This document shows, in pieces, positions 54,620 to 63,283 of a stretch of 64,000 bases of DNA. The number at the start of each line of letters is the position of its first letter. Position 1 is the stretch's first letter. This DNA is from Pedobacter frigiditerrae (GTDB lineage: Bacteria; Bacteroidota; Bacteroidia; Sphingobacteriales; Sphingobacteriaceae), in assembly GCF_032678705.1 (NCBI RefSeq), contig NZ_JAVTSS010000002.1, forward strand, positions 62,001-126,000, in the 5' to 3' direction. A model generated the notes under the pieces. That model saw only the letters and a list, made by a program, of their open reading frames with translations. It was not told the DNA's origin and searched no databases. Both the position numbers and the translations under genes were made by a program.

Positions 54620-54907
54620 TTACAAAAAAGGCTCTTGTCTTGTGTCCCAGAAAACCAATAACTCTATCCTATCTTCTATTACACGATATAAAAAAGAGCA
54701 GTTTTGATGAAGAATTCCTTTTCTAACACTTGAATTTTCTAAAACAGACTTAAATATTAATGGATTATTTGAAATTAGTTTTAGGATTTTCTCTGTTCTA
54801 TTAATAAAATTATTTACGTGCTTTAAACCCCAAAACTCATTAAGATATTCTAAAGTATATAAGTAGGTCTCTTTGGCTGTTTTGGTCCATAAAACGGTTA
54901 ATGCCAA
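54620..54907 (-). CDS. RelE/ParE family toxin
   Basis: 95 residues. The RelE/ParE shape is visible: an N-terminal LTVLWTKTAKETYLYTLEYLNEFWG helix pair and a C-terminal CSFLYRVIEDRIELLVFWDTRQEP, where the xLYRVxxxxIxLLxFWDTRQxP pattern is typical. Family members are mRNA interferases or gyrase poisons. It follows its putative antitoxin gene directly (stop and start adjoin), forming a TA module. Confidence 0.87.
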   Translation of the reverse strand: MALTVLWTKTAKETYLYTLEYLNEFWGLKHVNNFINRTEKILKLISNNPLIFKSVLENSSVRKGILHQNCSFLYRVIEDRIELLVFWDTRQEPFL

Positions 54908-55141
54908 TTATCCTTTATACTTATCTTTTATAGATTTCAAAAACTCATCATTATTGGTAAACTTCTTTTCATCTGCTTCAGACAAAGCTTTATTCATCAA
55001 CTTAGACACATAGGTTGGAAGTTCTTCTTCAACCAAAGTCTGTTGAGGCACTACCTCAACTTTAATATTTAAGGCTTTAAGAAAATCCTTTACCTTCTTT
55101 GTTTGAGATGGTCCTTCTGTGTGTATAACAAGTGTTTCCAT
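54908..55141 (-). CDS. Putative antitoxin of RelE/ParE pair
   Basis: 77 residues. Start placed at the ATG at 55141, since the longer frame to 55210 runs into terC. It opens with a beta strand (ETLVIHTEG), then a helix with KKVKDFLKALNIKVEVV, an acidic middle and a C-terminal Asp/Lys-rich helix, resembling DUF2683-type Bacteroidota antitoxins. No obvious DNA-binding domain. It lies 22 bp after terC and directly before the toxin gene. Confidence 0.78.
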   Translation of the reverse strand: METLVIHTEGPSQTKKVKDFLKALNIKVEVVPQQTLVEEELPTYVSKLMNKALSEADEKKFTNNDEFLKSIKDKYKG

Positions 55142-55163
55142 ACTCAAATATAGCGATTTGTAA

Positions 55164-56216
55164 TTACTTAACCTGTATAGTCTTTTTAGGAAATACCAAT
55201 GATGCCACAATGCTGGCCGTTAAAATAAACAAGATGATTAACAAAGAATGTTCTGTTGTAAAACCCCACTCTTTTAAATAATGATGAGCCAACATTTTTA
55301 CGCCGATAAAAGTCAACAAAAATGCCAAACCAGTTTTTAGGTAATGGAATTTATGAATGATGTTAACTAGCAAGAAGAACATCGACCTTAAACCCATAAT
55401 GGCGAATATGTTAGAGAAGAATACAATGTAAGCGTCCTTTGTAACGGCAAAAATTGCAGGAATGGAGTCTACTGCAAAAATTAAATCTGTAAACTCCACA
55501 ATTAACAACACTAAAAACAATGGTGTTAAAAGTCTTTTACCATTTACTTTATGGAAGAAATTATTCCCTTCATAACGTGGGTGAATAGCAAAAAATTTAG
55601 AAGCAAATTTAACTACTGGATGTTTTTCTGTATCAATTTTATCATCGCCGTCTTTAGAGAAAAACATTTTTAGTCCAGTAAAAATCAAGAAAGCCCCAAA
55701 AACATATAATATCCAAGCAAATTCATTAATCAAGGCAGCTCCTAAAAAAATGAAAATGAAACGCATGATAATGGCACCCAAAATACCCCAAAATAAAACC
55801 CTATGGTAATATTTTTCTGGTACAGCAAAGGCTGAGAAAATCAGTACAATAACAAAGATATTATCAACTGAAAGCGCATACTCAATTACATAGCCCGTTA
55901 AAAACTCTATCCCTAAATTCTGGTTATAAAGCTTAAGGCTCTCTTCAAAATTACCTGGAATTAATGTGATTTGATGTTGATGTGCTTTGACGATTTGCTG
56001 CAGTTGTGCAAAATTCCTAATGCCGTGTAGTTCTTGTCCTTCTAAAATCAGCAAGAAATAGAAGCCCAAAGCAAGCGTGACCATAATGAAACTCATGATA
56101 CCCGCTTGCTTTAAGCTTATGATGTGGTCTTTTTTACTAAATAAACCTAAATCTAGTGCCAAAATAAGCACAATAAAAACTAGGAAACCACCAATGAATA
56201 ATAATTCGTTCGACAT
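55164..56216 (-). CDS. TerC/Alx family metal-homeostasis membrane protein
   Basis: 350 residues, about nine helices. The family hallmarks are EYALSVDNIFVIVLIFSAF near 115-133 and EFTDLIFAVDSIPAIFAVT near 240, with paired acidic residues in membrane segments. Alx/TerC proteins export manganese or relate to tellurite resistance. One base overlaps the start of this gene and the stop of the polyprenyl synthetase gene, giving translational coupling. Confidence 0.94.
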   Translation of the reverse strand: MSNELLFIGGFLVFIVLILALDLGLFSKKDHIISLKQAGIMSFIMVTLALGFYFLLILEGQELHGIRNFAQLQQIVKAHQHQITLIPGNFEESLKLYNQNLGIEFLTGYVIEYALSVDNIFVIVLIFSAFAVPEKYYHRVLFWGILGAIIMRFIFIFLGAALINEFAWILYVFGAFLIFTGLKMFFSKDGDDKIDTEKHPVVKFASKFFAIHPRYEGNNFFHKVNGKRLLTPLFLVLLIVEFTDLIFAVDSIPAIFAVTKDAYIVFFSNIFAIMGLRSMFFLLVNIIHKFHYLKTGLAFLLTFIGVKMLAHHYLKEWGFTTEHSLLIILFILTASIVASLVFPKKTIQVK

Positions 56217-57187
56217 TATTTTTTACGTTCTGTTGTATATCTTACCAGTTGTTCTAATCCAGTTCTTGCATCGCTTTCTTCAAATTGATACAAAATATCA
56301 AAAGCTTCTTTTTGGTATTCGAGCATTTTCTGATTGGCGTAATGAACCCCATCTTTGCTATTAACGAAATCGATTATCTCTTGTATTTTTTTCGGGTCAT
56401 CTTGATGGTTTTTCACCAAATTGATAATTCGTTTTCTTTCTGGTTTTTCTACACTATTTAAAGCATAGATTAATGGTAAGGTTACTTTTTTCTCTTTAAT
56501 GTCTATCCCTAATGGTTTACCAACATCATCAGTTCCAAAATCGAAAGTATCATCCTTAATTTGAAAAGCGATACCCACTTTTTCTCCAAACAAGCGCATT
56601 TTCTCAACTGTTTCCTCATCGGCACCTGCCGAAGCGGCACCACAAGCACAACAAGAAGCAATTAAAGAAGCTGTTTTCTGGCGAATTACATCGAAATATA
56701 ATTCCTCGCTAATGTCCATCCTTCTTACCTTCTCAATCTGCAACAACTCACCCTCACTCATTTGCTGTACAGCAGTAGATACTATCTTCAACAAAGCAAA
56801 CTCGCTATTGTTTACCGAAAGCAACAGACCTTTTGCCAATAAATAATCACCTACTAAAACGGCTATCTTATTTTTCCATAAAGCATTAATAGAAAAAAAG
56901 CCTCTACGCTCGTAAGCATTATCAACTACATCATCATGCACCAAAGTTGCCGTATGTAAAAGCTCTACCAGAGCTGCACCCCTATGAGTCGATTCGATAA
57001 TGCCACCACATAATTTCGCCGCAAAAAACACGAACATTGGTCGCATCTGCTTGCCTTTTCTTTTTACAATGTAATGGGTAATGCGATTTAATAAAGGCGC
57101 ATCGCTGTGCATGGAATCCTTAAATTTGGCTTCAAAAGCATCAATCTCTGCGGCAATAGGTTGTTTTATCTGATTTATTCCGGGCAT
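56216..57187 (-). CDS. Polyprenyl diphosphate synthase
   Basis: Makes the side chain of menaquinone or a related isoprenoid. 323 residues; first Asp-rich motif VHDDVVDNAYERRG near 89-102 and second KDDTFDFGTDD near 215-225. The length and sequence fit long-chain (all-trans) synthases of the IspB/HepT type. Product chain length cannot be read reliably from sequence. Its promoter is probably the minus-strand TAAGTTTG 20 bp upstream. Confidence 0.94.
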   Translation of the reverse strand: MPGINQIKQPIAAEIDAFEAKFKDSMHSDAPLLNRITHYIVKRKGKQMRPMFVFFAAKLCGGIIESTHRGAALVELLHTATLVHDDVVDNAYERRGFFSINALWKNKIAVLVGDYLLAKGLLLSVNNSEFALLKIVSTAVQQMSEGELLQIEKVRRMDISEELYFDVIRQKTASLIASCCACGAASAGADEETVEKMRLFGEKVGIAFQIKDDTFDFGTDDVGKPLGIDIKEKKVTLPLIYALNSVEKPERKRIINLVKNHQDDPKKIQEIIDFVNSKDGVHYANQKMLEYQKEAFDILYQFEESDARTGLEQLVRYTTERKK

Positions 57188-57206
57188 TCAGCTAAAAATG
57201 TGTTTG

Positions 57207-57214
57207 CAAACTTA
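57207..57214 (-). promoter_or_regulatory. Bacteroidota -7 box for polyprenyl synthase operon
   Basis: TAAGTTTG on the minus strand fits TAnnTTTG and is 19 bp before the start at 57187. It probably drives the synthase-terC operon and possibly the TA genes. Confidence 0.5.
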
Positions 57215-57257
57215 CTTAAATTCCATTAAAACAGTATTTTTAATCAAACTTATATAG

Positions 57258-58247
57258 ATGAAATTATTCTTAAGCATACTATCTGTCATCGTTTTGATAT
57301 TGGTAATCGTTTATTTTGTTGGTCCAAAACCTCTTAGGCCAAATTACAGCACTAAACTACCAAGCATTCCTACATTATCGGCATTGCCAAATTATGTTGC
57401 CAAGCAAGAAGCTAAATTTAAAATTAAACCAGGTAATGAGGCCGAAATTATTTGGGCAGACACCTCTAAACAGCAAACTGAATATGCAATAGTCTATTTG
57501 CATGGCTTTTCTGCTTCAAAACAAGAAGGAAATCCGGCTTATGATTATTTGGCTAAAGCTTTACACGCCAATTTATATTTAGCTCGTTTGGCCGACCATG
57601 GTTTAGATACCGTTGCACCGATGCAATATTTTACTGCGGACCGACTTTGGGAAAGTGGCAAAAAGGCTTATGCTATTGGCAAAAAGCTAGGTAAAAAAGT
57701 AATTCTAGTTGGCACATCAACAGGTGGAACCTTAGCTTTACAGTTAGCAGCAGCATATCCAGAAATTAATAGTCTGGTGTTAATGTCACCAAATATTGCC
57801 ATTAATGACGATAAAGCTTGGTTATTGAATAACCCTTGGGGTTTGCAAATTGCGAGGCAAGTAACGGGTGGTGATGAAAGAATTGTAGAAGGAAAAGACC
57901 CTATTTACAAAAAATTTTGGTATACAAATTATCGTTTAGAGTCTTTGGTAGAGCTTGAGGAAATGATTGAAAGCAGCATGACACCAGAACTTTTTGCTAA
58001 AGTGAAACAACCAGTTTTAATGTTGTACTATTACAAAAGTGAAACTGAACAAGATCCTGTTGTAAAAGTAGATGCCATGTTAAAAATGTTCGATGAACTA
58101 GGAACTCCTTCTGCTTTAAAACAAAAAATTGCAGTTCCTAATGCAGGCAATCATGTAATCGGCTCAGCTATTACATCTAAAGATATTTTAGGCGTAGAGC
58201 ACGCAATGGATGGTTTTATAGCCGTAAGACTAAAGCACAAGGATTAA
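57258..58247 (+). CDS. Membrane-anchored alpha/beta hydrolase
   Basis: 329 residues; one N-terminal membrane segment (3-22), then a hydrolase domain with YLHGFSASKQEGNPAYDYLA near 83, nucleophile elbow GTSTGGTLAL near 158 (Ser), acid near ETEQDPVVKVDAM and His in NAGNHVIGS near 300. The triad looks complete. It is probably a periplasm-facing or membrane-associated esterase/lipase; substrate unknown. Followed 20 bp later by a PH-domain gene. Confidence 0.88.
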   Translation: MKLFLSILSVIVLILVIVYFVGPKPLRPNYSTKLPSIPTLSALPNYVAKQEAKFKIKPGNEAEIIWADTSKQQTEYAIVYLHGFSASKQEGNPAYDYLAKALHANLYLARLADHGLDTVAPMQYFTADRLWESGKKAYAIGKKLGKKVILVGTSTGGTLALQLAAAYPEINSLVLMSPNIAINDDKAWLLNNPWGLQIARQVTGGDERIVEGKDPIYKKFWYTNYRLESLVELEEMIESSMTPELFAKVKQPVLMLYYYKSETEQDPVVKVDAMLKMFDELGTPSALKQKIAVPNAGNHVIGSAITSKDILGVEHAMDGFIAVRLKHKD

Positions 58248-58267
58248 CTTAAAATTTAAATAGAAAA

Positions 58268-58648
58268 ATGGGATTATTTTCATCGTTAATGGGCAATGCG
58301 GGAGCAGTTAGCCCAGAAGAATTACAAAAAAATTATGGTCAGTTGCTAATAAACGGTGAGGAAATTGAACTTGGCTTTAAACTAATTAGAGACACTTTCA
58401 TTTTTACCAATAGGCGTTTAATTCTAATAGATGTACAAGGTTTAACTGGGAGTAAAACAGAATATCTATCTGTAGCTTATAAAAGCATCTCTAAATTTAG
58501 TGTAGAAACTGCGGGAACTTTCGACTTAGAAGCTGAGTTAAAAATATGGATTTCGAGCGAAACCATGCCAAGTATCAAAAAGAAATTCAATAAATCTGTT
58601 AATGTTTATGAGGTGCAAAATGTATTGGCACATCATGTTTTGGGATAA
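58268..58648 (+). CDS. Bacterial PH-domain protein
   Basis: 126 residues fitting the bPH_1 (PF08000-type) domain: a short N-terminal helix, then IELGFKLIRDTFIFTNRRLILIDVQG near 43-68, where the FTNRR-LI-D signature is diagnostic. The C-terminal helix contains NVYEVQNVLAHHVL. Possibly binds lipids or forms ring oligomers; no role is established. Likely co-transcribed with the hydrolase. Confidence 0.88.
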   Translation: MGLFSSLMGNAGAVSPEELQKNYGQLLINGEEIELGFKLIRDTFIFTNRRLILIDVQGLTGSKTEYLSVAYKSISKFSVETAGTFDLEAELKIWISSETMPSIKKKFNKSVNVYEVQNVLAHHVLG

Positions 58649-58687
58649 TATTTTTTCATCTATTCGTTAGATATAAATAACAACATT

Positions 58688-58715
58688 ACTTTGCCTTTTT
58701 GTGTCTTTGCTGTTA
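58688..58715. repeat. Degenerate CTTTGC-type repeat
   Basis: Contains ACTTTGCCTTTTTGTGTCTTTGCTGTTAA, a weakened form of the CTTTGCGG repeat. No gene. Confidence 0.45.
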
Positions 58716-58727
58716 ATTTTAGAAAAA

Positions 58728-58860
58728 CAAGGTCAGCATTTCAAACCGCAGGATAGTCCCGCCATACACTACAATCTTTTACCCCTAAATCCCCTGAAGG
58801 GGACTTGGTAAAAGTATTTTCGTTACTGTCGGGTTTAGAAAACAAAGGAAGAAGCCAGAT
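58728..58860. repeat. Copy of degenerate intergenic element (D)
   Basis: Left part has ATAGTCCCGCCATACACTAC; right end has CTGTCGGGTTTAGAAAACAA. The core holds a different hairpin, AATCCCC / GGGGAC, near 58787-58803. It ends directly before the ATG at 58870. Confidence 0.62.
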
Positions 58861-58869
58861 CCATAAACA

Positions 58870-59343
58870 ATGAAACACCATTTTGAAGCAAAAATCTATA
58901 AAATAGGAATCAATTGGGCAGTTGATGTTCCTGCTGATATAACCGCTCAATTAAAACCAGAAAAAGGTTACATCAGAATTAAAGGTCAAATCAATGATTT
59001 CGATTTTATCCAAACTTTGGTTCCAGTAAAAAATTCACTTTACAGATTGTTCGTAAACCTCATCATGATGAAAGGTGGCAAAACTGCCTTAGGTGAAGTT
59101 GCTTCTTTTGCTATAGAACAAAACGAAGTAGAACTGGTTAAAATGTATGCAATGCCAAAAATACTTTCATCCATACTTGAAAAGGAAAAGCTAAATGATG
59201 ATTTTAACGCACTAAGCGAAGCCAGAAAAAAAGACGTCCTCAAATATTTAAGCTTTATAAAAACTGAAGAAACAATGATGAAAAACATCAATAAGTTAAT
59301 TGAACAGCTTAAAAACAAGGATAAAAATGCGAGGATACCTTAA
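58870..59343 (+). CDS. YdeI/OmpD-associated family protein with DUF1905 domain
   Basis: 157 residues: an N-terminal DUF1905 beta-barrel-like segment (WAVDVPADITAQL, GYIRIKGQIND, YRLFVNLIMMKG) spans 1-75. A C-terminal YdeI-type helical part follows (LSEARKKDVLKYLSFIKTEETMMKNIN in context). Cytoplasmic; function unknown. It is preceded by repeat element D, whose right end forms its leader. Confidence 0.88.
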   Translation: MKHHFEAKIYKIGINWAVDVPADITAQLKPEKGYIRIKGQINDFDFIQTLVPVKNSLYRLFVNLIMMKGGKTALGEVASFAIEQNEVELVKMYAMPKILSSILEKEKLNDDFNALSEARKKDVLKYLSFIKTEETMMKNINKLIEQLKNKDKNARIP

Positions 59344-59403
59344 TTAAGAATGCCTTTTTTGTTCTGAAATATGGAATTATAGTTTTCTTATCATCCATCA
59401 TAT

Positions 59404-60030
59404 ATGATGAGAAATAGAAATAAAATATTTTATCCAGCTGGATTAATTAGCCTCATTCTTTTACCCATTCTTTGTATTTGGAATCTAAATGAACAAAACG
59501 CTTTTGAAAAAATTGGCGTTTTAGAAGTTGCGTACTTTTATCATAATGAGTTAGATGAATCTAGCAATTCACAGTCTTTTAAAGAGTTAATTTCATCAAG
59601 GAATTATATTGAAATTGAATTTAATGGCAATGAAAAAGATGACAACATCATACTTGAATATGCAAAGGTAAAAATCAAAAACTTAATCAGATCTAAAGAC
59701 ACTATTACAGGAGTGCATTTCAAGTTTACTGAGAAAGCTAAATATTGGAATTTTGTTAAAGCGGTAGATGTTTGTCAAGTTGAAAGTCTTAATCCTCTAA
59801 TGGATAAGAATAATATTTGGGTTGCATATTATCCTCCCCAGCGTAATGTTAAGGAAGAAAATTATATTGTAATGTTTTGTGGAACAAATGAAGCTTCAAG
59901 AATACTTCAAGCAAAAGCAGAAAAGTTAGCCGAATTTAATGAGTACCTATCCAAAAAAATCAATTATTTAATATTTTTGTCAATACCTTTCTTCCTAATG
60001 TGTTTCTTTAGTTTTAGAAAAATATTATAG
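59404..60030 (+). CDS. Membrane protein of unknown function with periplasmic loop
   Basis: 208 residues: one N-terminal helix (about 10-27) and one C-terminal helix (about 187-205), enclosing a 160-residue soluble domain with two Cys (VDVCQVE, MFCGTNE). No recognised motif. It may be a strain- or genus-level gene. It converges with the MBL-rhodanese gene. Confidence 0.65.
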   Translation: MMRNRNKIFYPAGLISLILLPILCIWNLNEQNAFEKIGVLEVAYFYHNELDESSNSQSFKELISSRNYIEIEFNGNEKDDNIILEYAKVKIKNLIRSKDTITGVHFKFTEKAKYWNFVKAVDVCQVESLNPLMDKNNIWVAYYPPQRNVKEENYIVMFCGTNEASRILQAKAEKLAEFNEYLSKKINYLIFLSIPFFLMCFFSFRKIL

Positions 60031-60034
60031 GAAA

Positions 60035-60090
60035 GATTGCTTCGTTCCCGAAAGTTCGGGACAAGCAGTTCCATATCGCAATGACGGCAT
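60035..60090. repeat. Dispersed hairpin repeat between convergent genes
   Basis: TCCCGAA (60046-60052) pairs with TTCGGGA (60055-60061), and ATTGC near the left end pairs with GCAAT near the right end. Shares ATTGCTTCGTTCC with the phrase in 32368-32395 (inverted). Confidence 0.65.
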
Positions 60091-60095
60091 TCCGA

Positions 60096-61511
60096 TTAAA
60101 CCTTCATCGCTTTGCTCGGACAAGCAAAATCAGTTCTTTTTAACTCAGTTTCTTTAAGGGCACTATAACCTCCAGCAATGTCAATTACTTTTTCTATACC
60201 ACGAGCTTTTAAAATCGAAGCCGCAATCATAGAACGATAACCACCAGCACAGTGAATGTAATAAGTTTCCTCAGGATTAATTTCACTTGTCCAATCGTTA
60301 ATATAATCTAAAGGACGAGCTAATGTAGCTTCTAAATGTTCCGATTCATACTCTCCAGGCTTGCGAACATCTAAGGCATTGATAACCTCATCTGCATTTA
60401 AGACTGCTTCAAATTCTGCAGCAGAGATTGATTTGATTTCATCAGTTTCTTTTCCTGCGGCTTGCCAAGCAGTAATTCCGCCTTCTAAATAACCGATGGT
60501 ATTATCATATCCAACTCTTGCTAATCTGGTAATCGCTTCTTCGGCCTTGCCTTCTTCTGTAACTAATAACAACTCTTGTTTCAAGTCGCTAATTAAAGCA
60601 CCAACCCAAGGCGCAAACTGTCCGTTTAAACCAATGTTTATTGAATTTGGTATAAATGCCTGAGCAAAAACTTGCGGGTCCCTCGTATCTAATATCAAAG
60701 CGCCAGTTAAATTGGCTACAGTTTCAAATTCTTTTGGTGATAAAGCAACTAAACCTTTTTCGTAAACTTCATCAATACTTTCATAACCACCTTTATTCAT
60801 CGCTACATTTTTAGCAAAATATTGCGGAGGAGGTAAAATCCCGTCGGTTACTTCTTTAATAAACTGTTCTTTAGAACTCGCTTTTAAAGCGTAATTAACT
60901 TCTTTCTGGTTACCTAAAGTATCGAAAGTTTCCTTGCTCATACTTTTGCCACAAGCAGAACCAGCACCATGGGCAGGATAAACAATTACATCATCTGCCA
61001 AAGGTTTAATTTTGGTAGTTAAAGAATCATAAAGCATACCTGCTAAATCATCCATCGTTAAATCTCCTTTTTGAGCTAAATCTGGTCTACCAACATCACC
61101 AATAAAAAGTGTATCTCCTGAGAAAATACAATGGTCTTTTCCGTTTGCATCAGTTAGTAAATAAGTAGTAGATTCTAGCGTATGACCAGGTGTATGTATG
61201 GTTGTAATCGTTAAATCGCCAATTTTAAATTGTTCTCCATCTTTTGCTATATGCGATGGAAAATCTGTTTTTGCAGTTGGTCCATAAACAATTGTTGCTC
61301 CAGATTTTTCTGCTAAATCTACGTGACCAGAAACAAAATCTGCGTGAAAATGAGTTTCAAATATATATTTAATAGTCGCTCCATTTTGAGCCGCTTTTTT
61401 TAAATAAGGATTTATTTCACGTAGCGGGTCGATAATAGCAGCTTCGCCATTACTTTCTATATAATAAGCCGCTTCGGCTAAACATCCCGTATATATTTGC
61501 TCTATTTTCAT
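60096..61511 (-). CDS. MBL-fold / double rhodanese protein
   Basis: 471 residues. Residues 1-245 form a persulfide-dioxygenase-like MBL domain with THFHADFVSGH near 53-63, IHTPGHTLES, FSGDTLFIGDVGRPDL and VYPAHGAGS. Two rhodanese domains follow. The first (about 262-355) has LLLVTEEGKAE where an active Cys would be, so it is probably inactive. The second (about 365-460) has IHCAGGYRS with the catalytic Cys. It likely oxidises or moves sulfane sulfur. Confidence 0.93.
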   Translation of the reverse strand: MKIEQIYTGCLAEAAYYIESNGEAAIIDPLREINPYLKKAAQNGATIKYIFETHFHADFVSGHVDLAEKSGATIVYGPTAKTDFPSHIAKDGEQFKIGDLTITTIHTPGHTLESTTYLLTDANGKDHCIFSGDTLFIGDVGRPDLAQKGDLTMDDLAGMLYDSLTTKIKPLADDVIVYPAHGAGSACGKSMSKETFDTLGNQKEVNYALKASSKEQFIKEVTDGILPPPQYFAKNVAMNKGGYESIDEVYEKGLVALSPKEFETVANLTGALILDTRDPQVFAQAFIPNSINIGLNGQFAPWVGALISDLKQELLLVTEEGKAEEAITRLARVGYDNTIGYLEGGITAWQAAGKETDEIKSISAAEFEAVLNADEVINALDVRKPGEYESEHLEATLARPLDYINDWTSEINPEETYYIHCAGGYRSMIAASILKARGIEKVIDIAGGYSALKETELKRTDFACPSKAMKV

Positions 61512-61566
61512 TCCTTTAGATCTGAGTATTGAGATTTGCGATATGAGAACATCTTCAAATCTAAGG

Positions 61567-61574
61567 CAAAAATA
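61567..61574 (-). promoter_or_regulatory. Bacteroidota -7 box for MBL-rhodanese gene
   Basis: TATTTTTG on the minus strand fits TAnnTTTG, 55 bp before the start. The 192 bp gap 61512-61703 otherwise shows only two GAGATTTG / GATGTGAGA-like phrases and no gene. Confidence 0.45.
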
Positions 61575-61703
61575 AGGTTATAAATTTAGAAGCAGAATGA
61601 TTTTAATCATAATTGCAGCAATTTTACTTTTGATAGATGTGAGAAGTTAGATGTGAGATTTGAGAACTAAACAATAAAGCAATCTTACAATTCAACAATA
61701 TTA

Positions 61704-62720
61704 TTAGTCTGTTAATTCTCCAGCAATAGAAATCTCTAACAATCTCTTTACTTCTTCTATGCTCAAATCTTGCCCCAACAAATACATCAACTTAGTAACC
61801 GCCGATTCAAAAGTTAAATCAGAACCACTTAAAATCCCCATTTTTTGTAGTTTTCTACTGGTTTCATACAAACCTAATTGAACAGAACCTCCTTTACATT
61901 GAGAAATATCCAATATGATTTTGTTGGCTTCAATAGCCTCTTTTAAACAAGTGATAAACCAAGGTGCTGTTGTTGTATTCCCTGAGCCAAATGCCTCTAA
62001 AATGATGGCTTCTGCATTAGATTCTGTTATTGCCCTAACTGCATTCTCTGTTATGCCTGGATACATTTTCAACACCCCTATATTTGCATTGAATGATGTA
62101 TGAATTTGAAAAGGTTCAGTTGGAATTGGTAAAATATAGTTTGGATAAAAATCCAAATTCACCCCTGCTTCTGCTAAAATAGGATAGTTTGGCGATGCAA
62201 AAGCTTCAAATTTTTCTGAGTTGTATTTAATGGAACGATTTCCTCTAAAAAGCTGATAATCAAAATAAATGCATACTTCTGGAACCATCGCTTTGCCATC
62301 CTTTTTAGTTGCAGCTATTTCTAAAGCAGTGATTAAATTCTCTTTAGCATCTGTCCTAATCTCCCCGATTGGCAATTGAGAGCCCGTTAAAATAACAGGC
62401 TTAGCCAAGTTTTGCAGCATGAAACTCAAGGCAGATGCAGTGAATGACATGGTATCTGAGCCATGTAAAATCACAAATCCATCAAAGGCATCATACTTTT
62501 CTTTAATCAGCTCTGCTAGTTCTGCCCAAACATCTGGATTCATATTTGATGAATCTAGAATTGGGTCGAAAGAGTGAACAGAAAGTTGGTAATCTAATCT
62601 GGCTAATTCTGGCACATTATCTTGAATTTGTTCAAAATCAAACGGAATTAAAGTGCCTGTTTTGGCATCGTTAACCATCCCGATGGTACCGCCAGTATAG
62701 ATGATGAGAATTTTGGTCAT
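61704..62720 (-). CDS. ansA: Type I L-asparaginase
   Basis: Hydrolyses L-asparagine to aspartate and ammonia. About 338 residues with the first Thr motif LIIYTGGTIGM near 5-15 and the second catalytic block ILHGSDTMSFTASALSFML near 84-102. No signal peptide, so it is the cytoplasmic type I enzyme. ATG 62720 is chosen over the TTG at 62729, which would lie within the -7 box. Confidence 0.94.
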   Translation of the reverse strand: MTKILIIYTGGTIGMVNDAKTGTLIPFDFEQIQDNVPELARLDYQLSVHSFDPILDSSNMNPDVWAELAELIKEKYDAFDGFVILHGSDTMSFTASALSFMLQNLAKPVILTGSQLPIGEIRTDAKENLITALEIAATKKDGKAMVPEVCIYFDYQLFRGNRSIKYNSEKFEAFASPNYPILAEAGVNLDFYPNYILPIPTEPFQIHTSFNANIGVLKMYPGITENAVRAITESNAEAIILEAFGSGNTTTAPWFITCLKEAIEANKIILDISQCKGGSVQLGLYETSRKLQKMGILSGSDLTFESAVTKLMYLLGQDLSIEEVKRLLEISIAGELTD

Positions 62721-62726
62721 ACAACT

Positions 62727-62734
62727 CAAAGATA
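62727..62734 (-). promoter_or_regulatory. Bacteroidota -7 box for asparaginase gene
   Basis: TATCTTTG on the minus strand fits TAnnTTTG and ends 6 bases before ATG 62720, so the transcript would be leaderless or nearly so. Confidence 0.5.
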
Positions 62735-62776
62735 TGGATTTTTACCGCAGAGAAAAGGAGAATTTAGAGTGAGATA

Positions 62777-62808
62777 ACCGCAAAGAACGCTAAGTTTTTC
62801 GCAAAGAA
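62777..62808 (-). repeat. Left inverted copy of CTTTGCG repeat
   Basis: Plus strand reads ACCGCAAAGAACGC then TAAGTTTTTCGCAAAGAA. Its reverse complement (TTCTTTGCGAAA...CTTTGCGGT) matches the right copy at 63284-63313. Confidence 0.75.
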
Positions 62809-62821
62809 TAAAAAAAAGAAC

Positions 62822-63200
62822 CTAGAGCTGATTAACTACTGGTTTCAATCCATCCTTTAATCTAAATGTATTAAAGTTCATAAGTAAGCCTAATCTATAA
62901 TTTCCTAATTTTAGATAGGTTAGCGTCTGCGCTAAATGAACGTTATTCAACGCTTCTACACTTTTTAGTTCAAGTACTAATTTCCGTTCAATCAGAATAT
63001 CTATCTTATATCCACAATCAAGCCTAACATCTTCATAAACAACTGGCATAACTCTTTCCTTTTCTACATAAAATCCCAATTGATTGATTTTATAAAAAAG
63101 ACATTCCTTATAAACATTTTTCTAGAAGACCTGCTCCCAATGAAGTATGTACTCCAATTGCAATCCCAATAATTTCGTTTGACAATTCATTTTCATCCAT
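62822..63200 (-). pseudogene. Frameshifted GxxExxY protein gene (PD-(D/E)XK-like)
   Basis: Two adjacent minus-strand frames join into one family-length protein of about 126 residues. The first, from ATG 63200, reads MDENELSNEIIGIAIGVHTS and on to GAGLLEKCL, then stops at 63108. The second frame continues YKECLFYKINQLGFYVEKE and ends at 62822 with IDILIERKLVLELKSVEAL, the D-ExK nuclease-like core. Removing one A from the A5 run (plus-strand T 63117-63121) restores GLLENVYKE, the GxxExxY motif itself. Sequencing error in the homopolymer is the alternative. Family function unknown; often multicopy in Bacteroidota. Confidence 0.85.
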
Positions 63201-63283
63201 TATCTAATTTAATCAAATATAACTATCTGATTATAAATAATTTAAATTAACTAATACTTAACAAAATTTCTTTTAACTTCACT

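Noticed and set aside
55142..55210. Longer antitoxin start at 55210
   Set aside because: It overlaps the terC coding region and the added residues do not resemble the antitoxin family.
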